Shown here piece after piece: positions 9,804 through 20,265 of a stretch of 64,000 bases of DNA. Within the stretch, counting starts at the first letter, position 1; each line of letters begins with the position of its first letter. The stretch is from Phyllostachys edulis (lineage: Eukaryota; Streptophyta; Magnoliopsida; Poales; Poaceae). The translations under genes were made by a program, and so were the position numbers. The notes beneath the pieces were generated by a model. That model saw only the letters and a program-made list of their open reading frames with translations. It had not been told where the DNA came from and did no database searches. The stretch lies in assembly GCA_036346405.1 (NCBI GenBank), contig CM070561.1, positions 32,158,338 through 32,222,337 of the forward strand, written 5' to 3'.

Positions 9804-11820
9804 GCCGCCCCTGATTCCGCCTCCCACCGTCTCCCTCCTCCTCCACCCCCTACTCTGCCTCACCTGCCTCCTCCCTCAGCGCTGCCACCCTCGGACCCCC
9901 CTACCGGCCTCCCTCGGCAAACCCCGCTGTCTCGCCCTTCTACCACCACCACCACCCTTCCCGTAAGCTCTCTCGTCCTCCCCTTCTCTTCATAGCTTAT
10001 CTCCTGCCAAGAATATTGCAGAAATGGATGCTTTCCTGTTGGGTATTGTCGTGATGATTTATTGATCATGATATTCCTCGGCGTTGGCGCCGTCCCCGCC
10101 CCGGCCTCCCACCTCCTTCCTTAGCACCACCCCGACCTTCCTCCTCCTCTCTCGCCGCTGCCCCAACCTCCTCCTGCCTCGCCGCCGCCCATTTTTTTAT
10201 TACTTATTTCTTATTGGCAGAGTAGACAATTATATTCTTCTCAGATTCTGATTGTCTGAGATGTGCATGATTTTGGGTGATGAAGAAAATCATACGGATT
10301 CCCATTGATTTTCCAATACGATTTTAACAACCAGCTAGTTCTGACAAATCATGCCACTTTTTTTTTACCACAAATTGGAACATTTTGTTTTGTTCATTTA
10401 CAATGCTTTATGATGTGTCTGCTATTGAATGGTCAAGAATAACAAACTTGCACCATTGTGTTGATATGTAAACCATGCAGTTCTTGCTTGGTTGTGCTTA
10501 GCAAACAATGTTACCACTTACATTTAGTGCACTAGACACTAGCAGCACATTACTTCTTATTCAAAGATGCCAATCTGGATTGAATTTTCTTTAACATTTA
10601 AACTCTGATGTGATTTTGCACTGAGCCTGTGATGTGAGCTAAATATTTGCTACTCTTGATGGGTTTTCCCGGTTGGGATGGCAAACCACTGAGATCTCTG
10701 AAGCAAGGTAGTTAGGATCGCGATCCTACTCTTAGAGTCTTACGATTCTACGAACCCACGACAGCCTATCGATCCAAATCGCACTGTCGATCCTACTCGT
10801 AGAGACTTAGGGCAAAAAAAAAATTATAATATTTTTTAGAGGCCAAGCTTTGCTGATATTGTTTTTAGCGCAAAATTTGTTGATATTAATTTTTGAGAAT
10901 GAAACTATAAATAAACAAGGAGCATGCAAAATATTGTATCAATGTGGTAATGCTAGTACAAATATCTATATTATGGCATAAGCAATCTTGAGCTTGATAA
11001 TGATAAGCTATTTTTATTCCTGGAGTATGTCTAGTTGCTTTTAAGGAACATGCAAGTGGTAAACCATATAAGAATCATACAAACTTATAGTATAAATGTT
11101 AAATATGTGTATTTTTACAATTCCGTAGAATCGCCGATTCTACGATTCGATACTACGATTTCGATCCTACCAAAGGCAAATTGATTCAACTCAGGATCTC
11201 GACTCTGACTACCGAAGCTCGTTACTTTTGTATTACGTAGTATTATTATTATATCCAGCAAAGTATATTATAGGTTACATATGTAGGTCAATTCCTTTGT
11301 AAAACATTTTATTTTGGTTCAAATATGATTTATGCCTTTAACAATTATTATCCAATATGTTGCTTGATGTTTGTTTTAGTATCTGATTGCCCATCATGTC
11401 TCACTGCTGTGGATTCCTTTTTCAGAAGCTGCAAGAGAAGAGAAAGGAAAAGGCCAAGGTTGCGTATGAGAGGAGGAAGCAACAGGCGAGGCTACGTGAC
11501 AACGCTGAGAAGGCAACAGAGGATAAGTTGCGATCTCAGCTGGAGATTCTAGCCCCGATCAAATACTGAGAAGCTGTGCTTTTGTTCATCAGTTTTGTGG
11601 AACACATGCCCTCTTATTTCAAGTAGTTCGGTAACTCTGATAGTACAATCAGGGCGGTGAAATGTTGTTAGGCATCCAGTTCTGCTACTCGTATTCGAAA
11701 TTTTCTAGTCGGTAAACTGTTTCGTTTATATAAAAAAATGTGTGCACTTGGAAATTCTGCTGATGGCTATCATATCATATTACCAATCCATTTTGTTCTT
11801 GTGGTTGCCTGTATTGAACT
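9804..11820 (+). pseudogene. RPL13a: RPL13a (large ribosomal subunit L13a) 3' fragment, copy 1
   Basis: The last exon is clear. After a TTTTTCAG acceptor at 11425, codons 11426-11569 encode a 47-residue tail containing EKRKEKAKVAYERRKQ and ending QLEILAPIKY before TGA. This is the C-terminus of plant ribosomal protein L13a. Everything encoding the first three quarters of the protein is absent. Upstream DNA (9850-11425) is CT-rich then intron-like, and is shared with copy 2 at 40490-41830. Copy 1 differs more from the usual plant sequence (RLRDNAEKATEDK) than copy 2 does. A 509-bp insertion lies in the intron. It is a fragment moved or duplicated with its flanks and is unlikely to be functional. 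Confidence 0.8.
10705..11213. mobile_element. 509-bp MITE-like insertion in the RPL13a fragment
   Basis: Copy 2 of the RPL13a fragment lacks this block: it reads straight through from GATCTCTGAG to TCATTACTTTTG near 41231-41250. The block is bounded by GAAGC on each side (10700-10704 and 11214-11218), a likely 5-bp target duplication. Its ends are an imperfect inverted repeat, GGTAGTTAGGATCGCGATCC against GGTAGTCAGAGTCGAGATCC. There is no coding capacity. The superfamily is not settled by the sequence. Confidence 0.7.
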
Positions 11821-12347
11821 GACATTGCAGTCCATGTTATGTGTTATTTGGGTAAATTTGCGCGGAAACATTTATTATATAACTAAAAAGGTTCCACGAT
11901 CTTATGAAGTCAAAATGGCAGCTTAAGAATCATGTGATATGAGATAGCATATTTGGTCGAGCCGCTCTTGGCTCCAATGGCTCGTAGATTTAATTGTCGT
12001 TAATATTTCAATTTTTAGTGTAACGTTTTGTATTTAATACTTGGTGCAATCCTTATGGTGTTCTGGTGATGCAATGCAAACAAATATGTGAAAGTTTAAA
12101 GCAATGATCCCATACATGTAGCATTTTGTATTTAATACTTGGCAATTGAGAATTTAGTATGTTTCGTTCTTAAATTTACATTTATATGCGAACATGCAAA
12201 AAAATGAATAAATCAAATCCACGCATAATGTCTGTTAAATGGCATCAAACAAGCCACCACTTTTCCTCCCTCTCTCCTCCACCCTGGCTCAGCCGACGTG
12301 GACATGCAAGGCCACCAGCCACAGTAGAGCACTGTGGATTAGGGCTG

Positions 12348-12672
12348 TAAACGAGTCAAGCTTGAGCTCAATACAAGCTCGAGCGAGCCTAGATTGAGGT
12401 TCGAGTCTGGAGCTAGGCTAAAAAAAGCTTGGTAATTACATTTAACATAATACCTTAGACAAAATCTCGGGCAAAGCTCGAGTAAGCTCGGTAATTACAC
12501 TTTAAAATGACATTTTATACAAAAGCTTGGCTAAAGCTCGAGCTCGGCTAAAAAAAGCTCACCAACTAGACTTTAACATTAGAAGGAATGTATGGGGGAA
12601 AATTAGAAAGGGGTAAGTCGAGCATTAACCACACTATTTGAGTTCGAGCTCATTAGGTTTTTAGACCCTAAC
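12348..12672. mobile_element. hAT-like MITE
   Basis: It starts near TTAGGGCTGTAAACGAG and ends near TTTTTAGACCCTAA, with repeated AAGCTCGAGC and GCTCGGCTAAAAAAAGCT motifs between. This is the form of small hAT-derived repeats in plants. No coding capacity. End positions are approximate. Confidence 0.55.
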
Positions 12673-13377
12673 GTGCATACCCTTGTAGGTTATTTTGTTG
12701 TTCGGTTTGAACATATGTGAGAAGCTCACAAAATATAGTTGATCTGTGTTTTTTTGCTGCTCTTTGCATGTGCAGGCTGAGAAACATGTTGTCTTGTGCT
12801 TGCATATACATGCTCAGAAAACGTGCTGTGAACTTCTCACTGGCTCTACATGTTTGATCATAAGATTATGGCTCTATTTGTTTGGGCTTAGACTTTTTGG
12901 CTTAAGCAGCTTATAAGCACCTAACTTTTAAGCTAAACCAACGTGTTTGGCAAAATAGTTTTTTGATGAGTTGGTTGGCTTCTTAAGATATGGGTGAAGG
13001 ATAAAAAGTCTAAATTTCCCTTGGGGTTTTGAGGACCCGTTTATGCATTGATTTATGTTTAAATTTTTTTTACAGGAATTGAAATATATGGTGCATACAT
13101 GCATGCGTACATGGGAAACAAAAATAGATATCACTCGTGACCACATGTGTGAGGCTACCATGGCTCAACAATCCAAATTGTTGTTGGCTGCAAGTTTGAA
13201 CGTGCAAGCATGATCAATTTTTGGACTTTGCTTAACGAAAAATAACAATATAAAAATACAAACATTATCTGATAAAAGGAAATACCACAAAACAACAAAT
13301 ATTATCCAATCATACGTCGCAATTATGTTGTCACTGTAACATATACTCATCACACTAAGATGGGTTAATCTATTTAT
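12673..13377. other. Intergenic DNA, nothing firm
   Basis: A stretch near 12868-12935 (TTTGTTTGGGCTTA, TTAAGCAGCTTATAAGC) resembles the terminus of a common grass MITE, but no matching opposite end was found. No gene is supported. Confidence 0.4.
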
Positions 13378-13610
13378 TTATCCTCTTGCGGTCAACAACG
13401 AAGTAGCAATACTATCAAGGAAGGTACTCATGTCTCCATATTGCACTGTTGATACATCGCCGCCACCCCCTCAAAATGATCCAACTTGTGTATTATTTGG
13501 ATCATAGTTTTCGTCAAGATCGTATCTCTCGAAAAGTTCATCACTTAAAGCACTATCCCAGATAAAGTTGTAAAGCGCAATACATGCAATGATAAGTTTT
13601 ATTCAACCAT
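13378..13610 (-). pseudogene. PIF/Harbinger transposase C-terminal relic
   Basis: Reading the minus strand from about 13610 to the TAA at 13378 gives KLIIACIALYNFI, then LSDELFERYDLDENYDP, an in-frame TGA, and a final SIATSLLTARG. This is the C-terminal part of the DDE_Tnp_4 / HARBI1-like transposase family, where an ACxALHNFIR motif precedes an acidic tail. The catalytic core is absent. It is a transposon remnant without activity, and no Harbinger termini were found around it. Confidence 0.6.
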
Positions 13611-13740
13611 AAGCATTTCACTGATAAATATTATCACTATGGACTTGACATTGACATGAAAGATAAGAATGCATCGTATACAACCATGATCCATCCATCT
13701 AGCTCGATCTTCTATATCCATTTCTTATACTGCAAAGTGG

Positions 13741-13995
13741 GGCGGTTGGTGCGTTTGCCGTCTGGTGCCGCCCGCACCGTGCATGGAATGGTCAACAAAT
13801 ATGGCGTCGCCCTCGCAAGAAAAAAAAGGTGCATGCAAGATGGCATGACGCAGTAGACCTGCGCTCCGCGGCTTTACTCGCTTGACATGGTCGCAGCACG
13901 TTTGGCTCCGAGCACGGCTAGTTTTTAGCACGACGTACCGGAGTGACTAAGAGGTACTTGAGGCGTGGAAGACTACTCAAATACAGCTCCACTCT
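13741..13995 (-). repeat. Right arm of the long-range inverted repeat
   Basis: It is the reverse complement of 3955-4212 with scattered differences. The match runs from GCGTTTGCCGTCTGGTGCC to ACTCAAATACAGCTCCACTC. The flanking DNA outside each arm differs, so the repeat ends here. Confidence 0.8.
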
Positions 13996-14089
13996 TTCAC
14001 ATCGTCTTTACTGTTCTTGCCAGATGCCCATGGTCAGAGCGCCAGTTTCAGGAGTGAGCACTGGACGGCGTCGCGCGGTGGAAGCGGAG

Positions 14090-16657
14090 TGTTGACGCCA
14101 AAATCAACACACGGGGTCGCGGAGGACCGGATTACTTCACTTTCGTAGAAGCGTACGACCAGTTTTCAAAAAAACTAGCAAAGAGGGTAACTCTTCAATT
14201 ACGGCGAAGAACCGGCTGTTTTACAAGCAAGAACAGCAAAGGAAGCTACCTTACCCTAGACCTAGATGCGAAAAGTAGATAAAAGTAGATGCAGGTTGTA
14301 TTGATCGATTGGTGATAATTGCAATCGGCCGTGACCCTTGTCTATTTAAAGGGCGGCAGGCCTTAGCCGTAATAGCTCAGGACTCCTAAACCGAATCCAT
14401 TTTGTAGATATGATTCGATTATGATCTCCAAACCTTCTATGATTCGGTTATGACCTCCAAACCTTCTATAATTCGGTTATGATCTCCAAACCTTCTATGA
14501 TTGAAAACTCTTTCCTTTTCGATCACGTAAGTTCCCTTAAGGAGCTTCTGGAGGGAAGTCTTGGAGGCTTGACAAGAAGTCTTCGCGGGAAGTCTACCTA
14601 GAGGTCCGCGAGGGAGGTCTTGGAAGTCCTGAGAAAGTCATTATGGAAGTCCACCTAGAGGTCTGCAAGGGAGGTCTTGGGCGTCCTTGATTAAGCCGCG
14701 TCAATGCCCCGAGGAGGTCTTGGAAGGCCGTGATGAAGCTGCCAGCGTGGCGCTCGAGGAGGTCTTGGGCGGCTGTGATGAAGCAGCCAGAGCGCCTCCC
14801 GAGGAGGTCTTGAGAGGTCCTGATGGAGGCGCGCAAGTACTCCTGAGGAGATCTTGAACGGCTGTGATGAAGCCGCGTAGCGCTCCTGAGGAGGTCTTGG
14901 ACGGCCGTAATGGAGGCGCGCAAGTACTCCTGAGGAGGTCTTGAACGGCTGTGATGAAGCTGCGTAGAACTCCTGAGGAGGTCTTGGACGGCTGTGATGA
15001 AGTCGCGTAGCGCTCCTGAGGAGGTATTGGACGGCTGTGATGAAGCCGCATAACACCTTCAAGGAGGTCTTGAGCGGTCTTGATGGAGGTGCGCAAGTAC
15101 TCCTGAGGAGGTCTTGAAGGGCTGCGATAAAGCCGCGTAGCGCTCCTGAGGAGGTCTTGAGCGGCCCTGATGGAGGCGCGCAAGTACTCCTGAGGAGGTC
15201 TTGAACGGCTGTGATGAAGCCGCGTAGCGCTCCTGAGGAGGTTTTGGACGGCCGTGATGGAAGCGCGCAAGTACTCCTGAGGAGGTCTTGAACGGCCGTG
15301 ATGGAAGCGCGCAAGTACTCCTGAGGAGGTCTTGAACGGCTGCGATAAAGCCGCTTAGTGCTTCTGAGGAGGTCTTGGACGGTCGTGATAGAGGCGTGCA
15401 AGTATTCCTGAGGAGGTCTTGAACGGCTGTGATGAAGCCGCGTAACGCTTCTGAGGAGGTTTTGGACGGCCGTGACGGAGGCGCGCAGCGCTCCTGAGGA
15501 GGCCTTGAGTGGCCCTGATGGAGGCACGCAAGTACTCATGAGGAGGTCTTGAATGGCTGTGATGAAGCCGCGTAGCGCTTCTGAGGAGGTCTTGGACGGC
15601 CGTGATGGAGACGCGCAAGTACTCCTGAGAAGGTCTTGGACGGCCGTGATGGAGGCGCGTAGTGCTCCTGAGGAGGTCTTAGACGACCGTGATGGAGGCG
15701 CGCAAGTACTCCTGAGGAGGTCTTGAACGGCTGTGATGAAGCCGCGTAGCGCTCCTGAGGAGGTCTTGGACAGCCGTGATAGAGGCGCGCAAGTACTCCT
15801 GAGGAGGTCTTGGACGGCCGTGATGGAGGCGCGTAGTGCTCCTGAGGAGGTCTTAGACGGCCGTGATGGAGGCGCGCAAGTACTCCTGAGGAGGTCTTGA
15901 ACGGCTGTGATGAAGCCGCGTAGCGCTCCTGAGGAGGTCTTGGACAGCCGTGATGGAGGCGCGCAAGTACTCCTGAGGAGGTCTTGAACGGCTGCGATGG
16001 AGCCGCGTAGTGCTCCTGAGGAGGTCTTGGACGGCCGTGATGGAGGCGCACAAGTACTCCTGAGGAGGTCTTGAACGGCTGTGATGAAGCCGCGTAGCGC
16101 TCTTGAGGAGGTCTTGAGCGGCCCTGATGGAAGCGCGCAAGTACTCCTGAGGAGGTCTTGAACGGCTGTGATGAGGCCGTGTAGCGCTCCTGATGAGGTC
16201 TTAGACGGCCGTGATGGAGGCGCACAAGTACTCCTGAGGAGGTCCTGAGCGGCTCTGATTTTCTCCAGGGGAGGTCTTTAACGGTCGAGATTGAAGCGCA
16301 CTAGATTCCCTGGAAGGACTTCACTGGTTGAGATTGAAACGCATTGAACTCCTAGGGAGGACCTCGATGATTGAGATGGAGGCACGCTGATCTCGTGGAG
16401 GTCCGTGGTGGCTTTGCGGAGAACACCCTTTCTGGCCATTTGCAAAGACCACCCTCCAGGTCTTCTCAGGAGGTCTTTGTGGATGTTTTCCAGAACTAAC
16501 CAGAATGTCCCCTGAGACCTTTCCGGAGGTCTTTGAAGCCAATCTACCTTCTGATTCAAACGAAATGTTAGGTGAACCAGCGGTAGTTTTAAATTCTTAC
16601 CGTTGAATTAATCAGCCTTGTAATGACCATCGTAGGAGTCAAATCTTGTCGTCAACA
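14090..16657 (+). mobile_element. Solo LTR (2568 bp) with internal minisatellite
   Basis: It begins TGTTGACGCC and ends CGTCAACA, giving perfect 8-bp terminal inverted repeats and TG...CA ends. It is flanked by a perfect 5-bp duplication, CGGAG, at 14085-14089 and 16658-16662. A TATA-like TATTTAAAG lies at 14343-14351 on the plus strand. There is no primer-binding site, polypurine tract or coding domain between the ends. That fits a solo LTR left by recombination between two LTRs. Most of its length is the tandem array at 14590-16290. I do not recognise the lineage. Confidence 0.8.
14590..16290. repeat. 43/44-bp minisatellite (87-bp dimer) inside the solo LTR
   Basis: About 36-38 monomers share the core GAGGAGGTCTTG. 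Two types alternate: 43 bp with GATGAAGCCGCGTAGCGCTCCT, and 44 bp with GATGGAGGCGCGCAAGTACTCC. Together they form an 87-bp unit divisible by three. For this reason the minus strand shows long open frames with a 29-residue period (for example 15536-16225). These frames reflect the unit length and are not evidence of a gene. The edges of the array are more diverged than the centre. Confidence 0.9.
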
Positions 16658-16699
16658 CGGAGCATCCATGACGGGCGCGTGGATTGAGCCAGCGATGTT

Positions 16700-16862
16700 G
16701 CCGTGCGGTGCGGATGACAGATGGTTGGTCGGTCTTGCTCGGGCACTAATGTTACATACACATGCATCTGCGCCTGGGACGCAAGGGCTAGATGCCTATG
16801 CTGCGGATGACAGATGGTTGGCCGGTGTTGCTCTTGCACCGATGGATGGGACGCAAGAGCTA
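16700..16862. repeat. Diverged ~95-bp direct duplication
   Basis: GCGGATGACAGATGGTTGG occurs at about 16709 and again at about 16803. Each copy is followed by GTCTTGCTC- or GTGTTGCTCTTGCAC-like and GGGACGCAAG(A/G)GCTA sequence. The open frames over it are not recognisable proteins. Confidence 0.6.
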
Positions 16863-16944
16863 AAAAAGAAATGTTTTGTGAAGAAAATATTGTTTTATAA
16901 AAGGTAAATCTCGTCAACACGTCTAAGGTCTGACACCCCCGTAG

Positions 16945-18035
16945 GTGAAAAGTTTGAGTTACGCTTTCGAAAAGTTCCCACGCGATTACTATCGCATACG
17001 ACGTAAGCTCGAAATTTTATTGCCATCGACAGAAGCAGTGGTAAGGCGGAATTGGAGTTTCAGAAAGGAATTACGCTACCACCAATCTACCACCCGACGC
17101 CTTGTACATGTTGCTGCTCACCTTGGACTACAAGTGTTTGGATCAAGCCGTGCTGTTCAGAAGCATGGGAAAAGTGCGATAAAATTGGGAGGAGAGCGAT
17201 GTTCCGCTCGGAGGCATCTCACCTCAACAGGCCATGCCATTGGACGAAGTAATTCCCCAAGGCTGGCGCACTTCATAGGTTGGAGAGATGTTGCAGGCCT
17301 CGGTGCATACCTGTAGTTCCTAGGTGGGCGACCTTTACCCACTGCCGTTTCTCCCAAGCTTGCGATCAGTGGTGTTGGGAGCTAGGGAATTGGCTGTTTT
17401 CCGGCAAATCCAGCTTTTCACATGCCGATGGCCTCTGTGGCTGTCGATGTAATGGAGGTCTGTCATAATTGTTGTTAAGTTTTGCTAGGCTTTTCATAAA
17501 CGGTAGGTAGCGTATCCAGTTTATATGCTCTTTTTATCTTGTAACCGGTCGTGTTATTTTTCTCCATCCCGCATCTCATACAATATTTTTGCTTATGTGC
17601 AGTTGTGGTTTGGACGGGAAAATGTTCTCCCTTTGATCTGGTCGTCATCTATGACAGGAGGAGGTGTGCTCAATGGTGACTAATTAGTTTCTTACAATGT
17701 TTCTTGTCTCAGTTGTTTGAATGCCTTGGTAAGCCGGATTCGGAGCTCAGAGGGGAAATCAGATGCCTCATACAGGCCGGCGACCTCAGCCTTCAATCTG
17801 TTGGTTTGGATCAGGCAGTGCTATGTCGCCTTGAGGCACCTCACCATTTGTGGCAGCGCAGGGAAGGTGAGGCGCGATGATGACCTCGGGAGAGTGATAT
17901 TCAATTAGGGGCACATGCCCTCTACATGCCAGGCACTTCGACGAAATTGGCCTGCTGCTGGAGTTTCCAGCTTTTGGCACGATGAAGCTCTCAGCATGTC
18001 TCTGGGTTGTCAAGGTAATGGAGATCTATCTCTGG
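16945..18035 (+). other. Degenerate gene-like direct repeat, unrecognised
   Basis: Two loosely similar blocks, about 16985-17465 and 17715-18035, share ordered landmarks: GGTAAG-CGGA, TTGGATCA(A/G)GC-GTGCT, a TCCAGCTTTT block and GTAATGGAG(G/A)TCT. The base composition is exon-like, but frames are short and broken and I cannot match them to a family. It may be a captured or duplicated host-gene scrap. Confidence 0.3.
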
Positions 18036-19029
18036 ATTTATCAGAATTCAAAAGTAGAACGAGGTTAGTATTGTAGCTAATTGATAATTGAATTTTGTAC
18101 AGTTTATTAAGAATGTTGATTTAGTGTGATCCAGTAGCGAATTCAGAATGAAAATGACTGAGGGTCCCTGAGGCAAGATGGGCCACGTTCGGCTGGGCTG
18201 TGGCTAGGGTGTCCTCTCATGTTGGGCTAAGGGTGTCTACATTACATATATATGGTTATATCCAAAGAAAAATGATTTTTAGACCCGGTGTCCCGGTCCC
18301 GTGCACCCTGATGTGCTACAGTAGACTGCGACCTATTTAATTATGAACTGAAACTCACATGATTAGAACTTATTGCATGTTTCTTTGAGGTCTGTTGCGA
18401 CGCATCACAAGGGCTATTGGCTAATACTTTCATAATATATAATTGTTACCAATTTTTCCAGTATATTATTATTAAAACACGGTAAAAAAAAATCTTGCAT
18501 AAGAGATTTTGAAAAGTAAAAAATGACTTATATTTAGAGCCGGCGTGTGTACGTCTGTATGTACTAGAGAGACTGCTCGAACTAGCACACGCTTTGCCTC
18601 ATGCTGTCTGCATTTGTAGACCCATACTACAGCTCACTTCGCTGTCTTAGCCTGAGCCACGTAATTCTTTCTCTGCACGCCTCATTCATGTTATAACCTA
18701 GGCAAGCCCTTCGCCAAGGAAGATTTTGTCCCGCCTTCGGGGCCAGAGAATATGTTAGTAGGGTTAGGGAAGAAGCCTATGCTATCACTGTGATTTATTT
18801 TGGGTGCATATAAATCTGCTTTTACATCCCTGTTTTGGATCAAAGAAATTTTGTTGGCAAGAAACATTCATTTCATTGAATGTTCCATGTCTTGTGAAAT
18901 TACTATGGAATCCTTAATGGGTACATTTATAAATTTTGGTTGTTTTTATGGGGCATGAGTGGAATTCCCCATTTTTTTATTTCGTAAATGAAAACCATTT
19001 CGATAATGAGTAATTTTCAAATGATCTAT

Positions 19030-20265
19030 GTTCGTTGTTCTTTTAGATGTAGTTTTTATCCGAAAGTAGTGGTAATAGATCATTTAGATGCCTTTTTTTA
19101 TTAATCATCATGGTTTCCCCCCTTCAAAGTAGGGATATTTGGCTTAGTTGTTTTTGGGTTGCTAGGATTCAGATGTCAGATCATCGTAGGATGTAGTTAC
19201 GAACTCATGATTGCATAAATTTGAAGATACGTATCACCGTTTCATAGGAAAATCTAGCTATGTTCCACTCTTTATCCACTTTAGCTATTTGCCACTCTAC
19301 TTTTACAATACCTATCATCAAGATTGGTACCATTAGTCATTTTACTTTTATTAGGTTAGACTAAAAGAGTACGAAGAAAACTTACATTTTATCTACTTGT
19401 CTATCCTTGTTTTCTCTTAAAATGCACTTAAAAAGGGTCGCCATATTGATCACACAGTCACTCAGTGTGAAGTGGGTGGTAACCCACCACTTCAATGTGG
19501 TTAAATTTGAACAATAACCAAGTTAACCAATGTGCCAGCGCCCAATTGACATGCTAGCCACTTCATTAGACTGTCACTGAGGTGGCATGCATCATTAATC
19601 TATCTTTGACATTACATGCCGCATCATTTATTTTATTATAGTTTTGAGAAGGGCATCCTATTGATTCCATGGACCCAATCGATGAAATTGAGAGAACGAC
19701 ATATATGAATCTGTCGACTACATATGTTTTACTCACATGGAATCAATTAGACATTTTGATATAGTATTTTGGCCTACTTCCCATGAAATTTATTTTCTGA
19801 GTTCAAAGCAAGTCATAGACTCAGACTAAACTCGGTAATCCAAAATTCTGACATCATCTGGAATTACGCTGATAGTTTAAAGAAATTACAGAAACAATGT
19901 AACGTCAAGTACGTATCTCACAATTCCCTGATACTGAGATGATGAAATCGAAAATGCTTGAGACAAACATCTCTAGTGCTTGTACCCAGACATTAACATC
20001 TCCGATTTCAGCCTGTTGTAAAATAAAGCATTCAGTCAATCTGTCAACTTTTGATCACAATGGTAAGATATAAATTTGTAGAAAATTGATTAACGAAAGG
20101 ATTCTCTCTCTTGTACTAATGAGTATTATGTTCTACTAAGTAGCTAATATAGGAAACTCAATCAAATGCAGTCTGCATCCTAATCGTCGCCTAGGTGTCA
20201 AGGTGCTGAAGGGCGCAGTTGCTACGGACTAAATGTGTTGGGCGGGACATTGAAGATATTGAGCG
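19030..20265 (+). repeat. Left arm of a ~1.28 kb palindrome (split by insertion)
   Basis: From about 19030 rightward the segment matches the reverse complement of 31593-32823. The arm continues on the far side of the SIRE insertion at 31354-31397. Joined across the insertion, the two arms are about 1280 bp each and face each other around a ~150-bp centre. Nested inside is exon-like DNA. On the right arm an acceptor TTTTACAACAG (around 31844) is followed by an open frame starting AEVEDANVWVQALEMF that I do not recognise. Confidence 0.85.
20261..20265. other. Target-site duplication of the SIRE-type element (left)
   Basis: GAGCG directly precedes the LTR start TGTAGGACC and recurs at 31349-31353 directly after the other LTR's end TGTTCACA. 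The 5-bp direct repeat is typical of LTR-retrotransposon integration. Confidence 0.9.

Larger units (their letters stand above)
18503..20265 (+). repeat. Duplicated segment A (shared with 41864-53120)
   Basis: This segment matches, in the same order and orientation, 41864-42063, then 44386-45429, then 52844-53120. Shared landmarks include GAGCCGGCGTGTGTACGTCT, CTAGGCAAGCCC, TTTCGGGGCCAGAGAATATG and GAATCTGTCGACTACATA. The second copy has extra blocks (ORP relic, Angela element) at points where segment A reads straight through. Its right end is cut by the SIRE-type element at 20266. Except for the palindrome arm below, no gene is recognised. Confidence 0.85.

Noticed and set aside
9860..10069. 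Conserved minus-strand frame found in both RPL13a fragments (also 40566-40817)
   Set aside because: It lies antisense in the CT-rich upstream/intron part. The two copies are similar because of the duplication, and the frame matches no protein I know.
14590..16290. CRISPR-like regular repeats
   Set aside because: The units are contiguous, without unique spacers, diverge gradually, and lie within an LTR of a plant genome. It is a minisatellite.
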